Assembly (NCBI RefSeq): GCF_009617585.1
Contig: NZ_WIXI01000049.1
Location: 186,001 to 250,000 of the forward strand
From: Endobacterium cereale
GTDB taxonomy: Bacteria; Pseudomonadota; Alphaproteobacteria; Rhizobiales; Rhizobiaceae
Direction of reading: 5' to 3'
DNA: 64,000 nucleotides
Part shown: positions 62,602 to 64,000 of the stretch, one piece after another
Layout of the letters: the number at the start of each line of letters is the position of its first letter
Position numbering within the stretch: the first letter of the stretch is position 1
The notes under the pieces: generated by a model
The model's database searches: none
The model's input: only the letters and a program-made list of their open reading frames with translations
What the model was told of the DNA's origin: nothing
Position numbers and translations under genes: made by a program

Positions 62602-63222
62602 TCAGGGCAGGCTGAACACGCCTGCCCTGCCACTGCCGGAACCGAAATCCGGCACGTCATAGCTCGCTACAAGCTGCAAACTGTCTTGCGGCAGATGGGC
62701 GCGAAAAGGATCGCCGATCAGGATGGTTTTGCCCTCGGCTCGACAAGCTGAAAGCCAAGGCAAAACCCTTGCCGCCGTTACTTTATCGTAAAAGAGATCA
62801 CCGACCAGAACGATATCGATAAACGGCAGAGAACCGCCGATCAGATTACCGTCCGCTATGTCGATCTTCACGTCATTCAATGACGCATTGAGCCGTGTCG
62901 CGGCAAGCGCAATGGCATCGATATCCGACGCCGTGACACGCGCTGCACCGGCTTTCGCAGCGGCAATGCCGACCACGCCGGAACCGCAGCCGAGATCGAG
63001 CACCCGTCTGCCCCTCATCACTTCCGGCTGATCCAGCAGATACCGCGCCAAAACCGTGCCGCCAGCCCAGGCATAGGCCCAGTACGGTGGCTCGCCCGCA
63101 TCGTCCATCAGCTGGCTCAAGCGACTGCCGGGATGCGCGGTATAAAGAGAAATTTCCGGCAGAAGCCGCGCTGGCTCGACGCGCAGATTGCTGCGAATGA
63201 ACTCTTCGGGAGAAACATTCAT
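62602..63222 (-). CDS. Class I SAM methyltransferase, ETF-beta lysine methyltransferase-like
   Basis: A 206-residue methyltransferase of the METTL20 group in methyltransferase family 16. The SAM motif I is VLDLGCGSGVVG (residues 74-85), motif II ASDIDAIALAATRLN, and the post-II signature is VLVGDLFYDK; PYWAYAWAGG precedes motif I. The human and Agrobacterium proteins of this group methylate lysines of the ETF beta subunit, and the bacterial one also ribosomal protein L7/L12. The ATG overlaps the glf stop by 4 nt, so it is co-translated with an unrelated gene. Confidence 0.85.
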   Translation of the reverse strand: MNVSPEEFIRSNLRVEPARLLPEISLYTAHPGSRLSQLMDDAGEPPYWAYAWAGGTVLARYLLDQPEVMRGRRVLDLGCGSGVVGIAAAKAGAARVTASDIDAIALAATRLNASLNDVKIDIADGNLIGGSLPFIDIVLVGDLFYDKVTAARVLPWLSACRAEGKTILIGDPFRAHLPQDSLQLVASYDVPDFGSGSGRAGVFSLP

Positions 63223-64000
63223 GTCAGTGCCGGCCTGACCTCACTCTCGAAAGACTTTAACGCCGCGGCGATGGCCTGATGCATGTCGAGATAACGATAG
63301 GTGCCGAGCCTTCCGCCAAAGATGACGTTTTTCTCCTGCTCCGCCAGCGCCTTGTAGGCGAGATAGATGCGTTTATCCTCCGCCGTATCGATCGGGTAAT
63401 AGGGCTCGTCGGCGCGGGTGGCAAACCGTGAAAACTCCTTCACGATGACGGTCTTTTCCGTCTGGTAATTGCGCTCCGGATTAAAATGGCGAAATTCGAG
63501 GATGCGCGTATAGGGCACGTCCTCATCAGCATAATTCATCACGGCCGTGCCTTGGAAATCGCCGAGGGATAAAACCTCTTCCTGAAAGTCGATCGTGCGC
63601 CATTTCAGCTCGCCGGCACGGTAATCGAAATAGCGGTCGATCGGGCCGGTATAGACAACCGGCACGCCTTCCGGGATCTCCGATTTCAGGTCGAAATAAT
63701 CGACGCCAAGCCGGGTTTCGATCAACGGATTGCCGAGCATGCGCTCAAAAATCGCCGTGTAACCGTCAACCGGCAGGCCTTCGTAAGGATCATTGAAATA
63801 GCGGTTATTGAACGTGTAGCGCACCGGCAGGCGGGTGATGATATTTTCCGGCAGTTCGCGCGGATCCGTCTGCCACTGCTTGGCGGTATAGCCCCGGATA
63901 AAGGCCTCATAGAGCGGCCGACCGATCAGCGAGATCGCCTTTTCCTCGAGATTTTGTGGCTCGCGTCCGGCAAGTTCCGCCGCTTGGCTGACCACCAGCG
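63219..64000 (-). CDS. glf: UDP-galactopyranose mutase, C-terminal part (cut by window end)
   Basis: About 260 residues, two thirds of the flavoenzyme that converts UDP-galactopyranose to UDP-galactofuranose for surface polysaccharides. The visible part has NLEEKAISLIGRPLYEAFIRGYTAKQW, RLPVRYTFNNRYFNDPYEGLP, VYTGPIDRYFDYRAGEL and the C-terminal GGRLGTYRYLDMHQAI that closes the FAD site. The N-terminal FAD-binding region lies beyond 64000. It precedes the methyltransferase gene with a 4-nt overlap. Confidence 0.95.
   Translation of the reverse strand, partial: LVVSQAAELAGREPQNLEEKAISLIGRPLYEAFIRGYTAKQWQTDPRELPENIITRLPVRYTFNNRYFNDPYEGLPVDGYTAIFERMLGNPLIETRLGVDYFDLKSEIPEGVPVVYTGPIDRYFDYRAGELKWRTIDFQEEVLSLGDFQGTAVMNYADEDVPYTRILEFRHFNPERNYQTEKTVIVKEFSRFATRADEPYYPIDTAEDKRIYLAYKALAEQEKNVIFGGRLGTYRYLDMHQAIAAALKSFESEVRPALT

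Overview
The window reads as a piece of a Rhizobiaceae genome, most likely the Agrobacterium/Allorhizobium/Rhizobium group and possibly from a second chromosome or chromid. The reasons are a high-GC and very dense gene layout, many ABC importers each with a local regulator, a hutF-type histidine pathway, a rhizobial iron box (TGA-N9-TCA) before a siderophore receptor, and GC-rich intergenic inverted repeats of the kind common in rhizobia. This is inference from content; there is no rRNA or tRNA gene to place it firmly. I see no insertion sequence, prophage or CRISPR array.

Layout. 1-9.5 kb: the end of one Opp/Dpp-type peptide importer (binding protein plus the first codons of a permease), a LysR regulator, and a second complete Dpp-type importer led by an M19 dipeptidase gene. 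9.6-15.3 kb: a phosphoribosyltransferase, a GcvA-like LysR regulator divergent from glutaryl-CoA dehydrogenase (gcdH), a GabD/DavD-like semialdehyde dehydrogenase and an AlkC-like DNA repair glycosylase. 15.3-19.2 kb: the sulfate importer sbp-cysT-cysW-cysA. 19.4-24.5 kb: an RND efflux pump under a TetR regulator with a perfect inverted-repeat operator. 24.6-27.1 kb: a PAS hybrid histidine kinase, a BON-domain protein and a ComJ-like protein. 27.1-34.4 kb: the histidine utilisation cluster, with hutF-hutC leftward and hutI-hutH-hutU-hutD rightward from a divergent promoter carrying a HutC-type palindrome; no hutG is present. 34.8-39.5 kb: a YeiE/YeiH-like pair and a TauABC/SsuABC-type importer preceded by a second, imperfect HutC-like site.

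39.6-43.9 kb: an envelope module with an OmpR/EnvZ-type two-component system and four small exported proteins, two of which share an unusual C-terminal motif. 43.9-53.1 kb: a catabolic locus that I consider the most interesting part. A peptide-type ABC importer (fused double ATPase, two permeases, binding protein) is interleaved with a COG3964-type metal-dependent deacetylase, a SelA/DgaE-like PLP lyase, a RidA imine deaminase and an IclR regulator. 53.4-57.3 kb: a CLC chloride channel with altered signature motifs and a GH15 glucoamylase/trehalase-like enzyme. 57.3-62.6 kb: a siderophore locus with an AraC regulator, TonB receptor, Fhu-type ATPase and a DUF2218-SIP ferric reductase fusion. 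62.6-64 kb: an ETF-beta lysine methyltransferase-like gene and the C-terminal part of UDP-galactopyranose mutase (glf), cut by the window end.

Taken together the region is a scavenging and catabolic segment: peptides, histidine, glutarate/lysine products, sulfate, probably sulfonate-like or hut-linked solutes, N-acyl amino compounds and ferric siderophores, each set with its own regulator.
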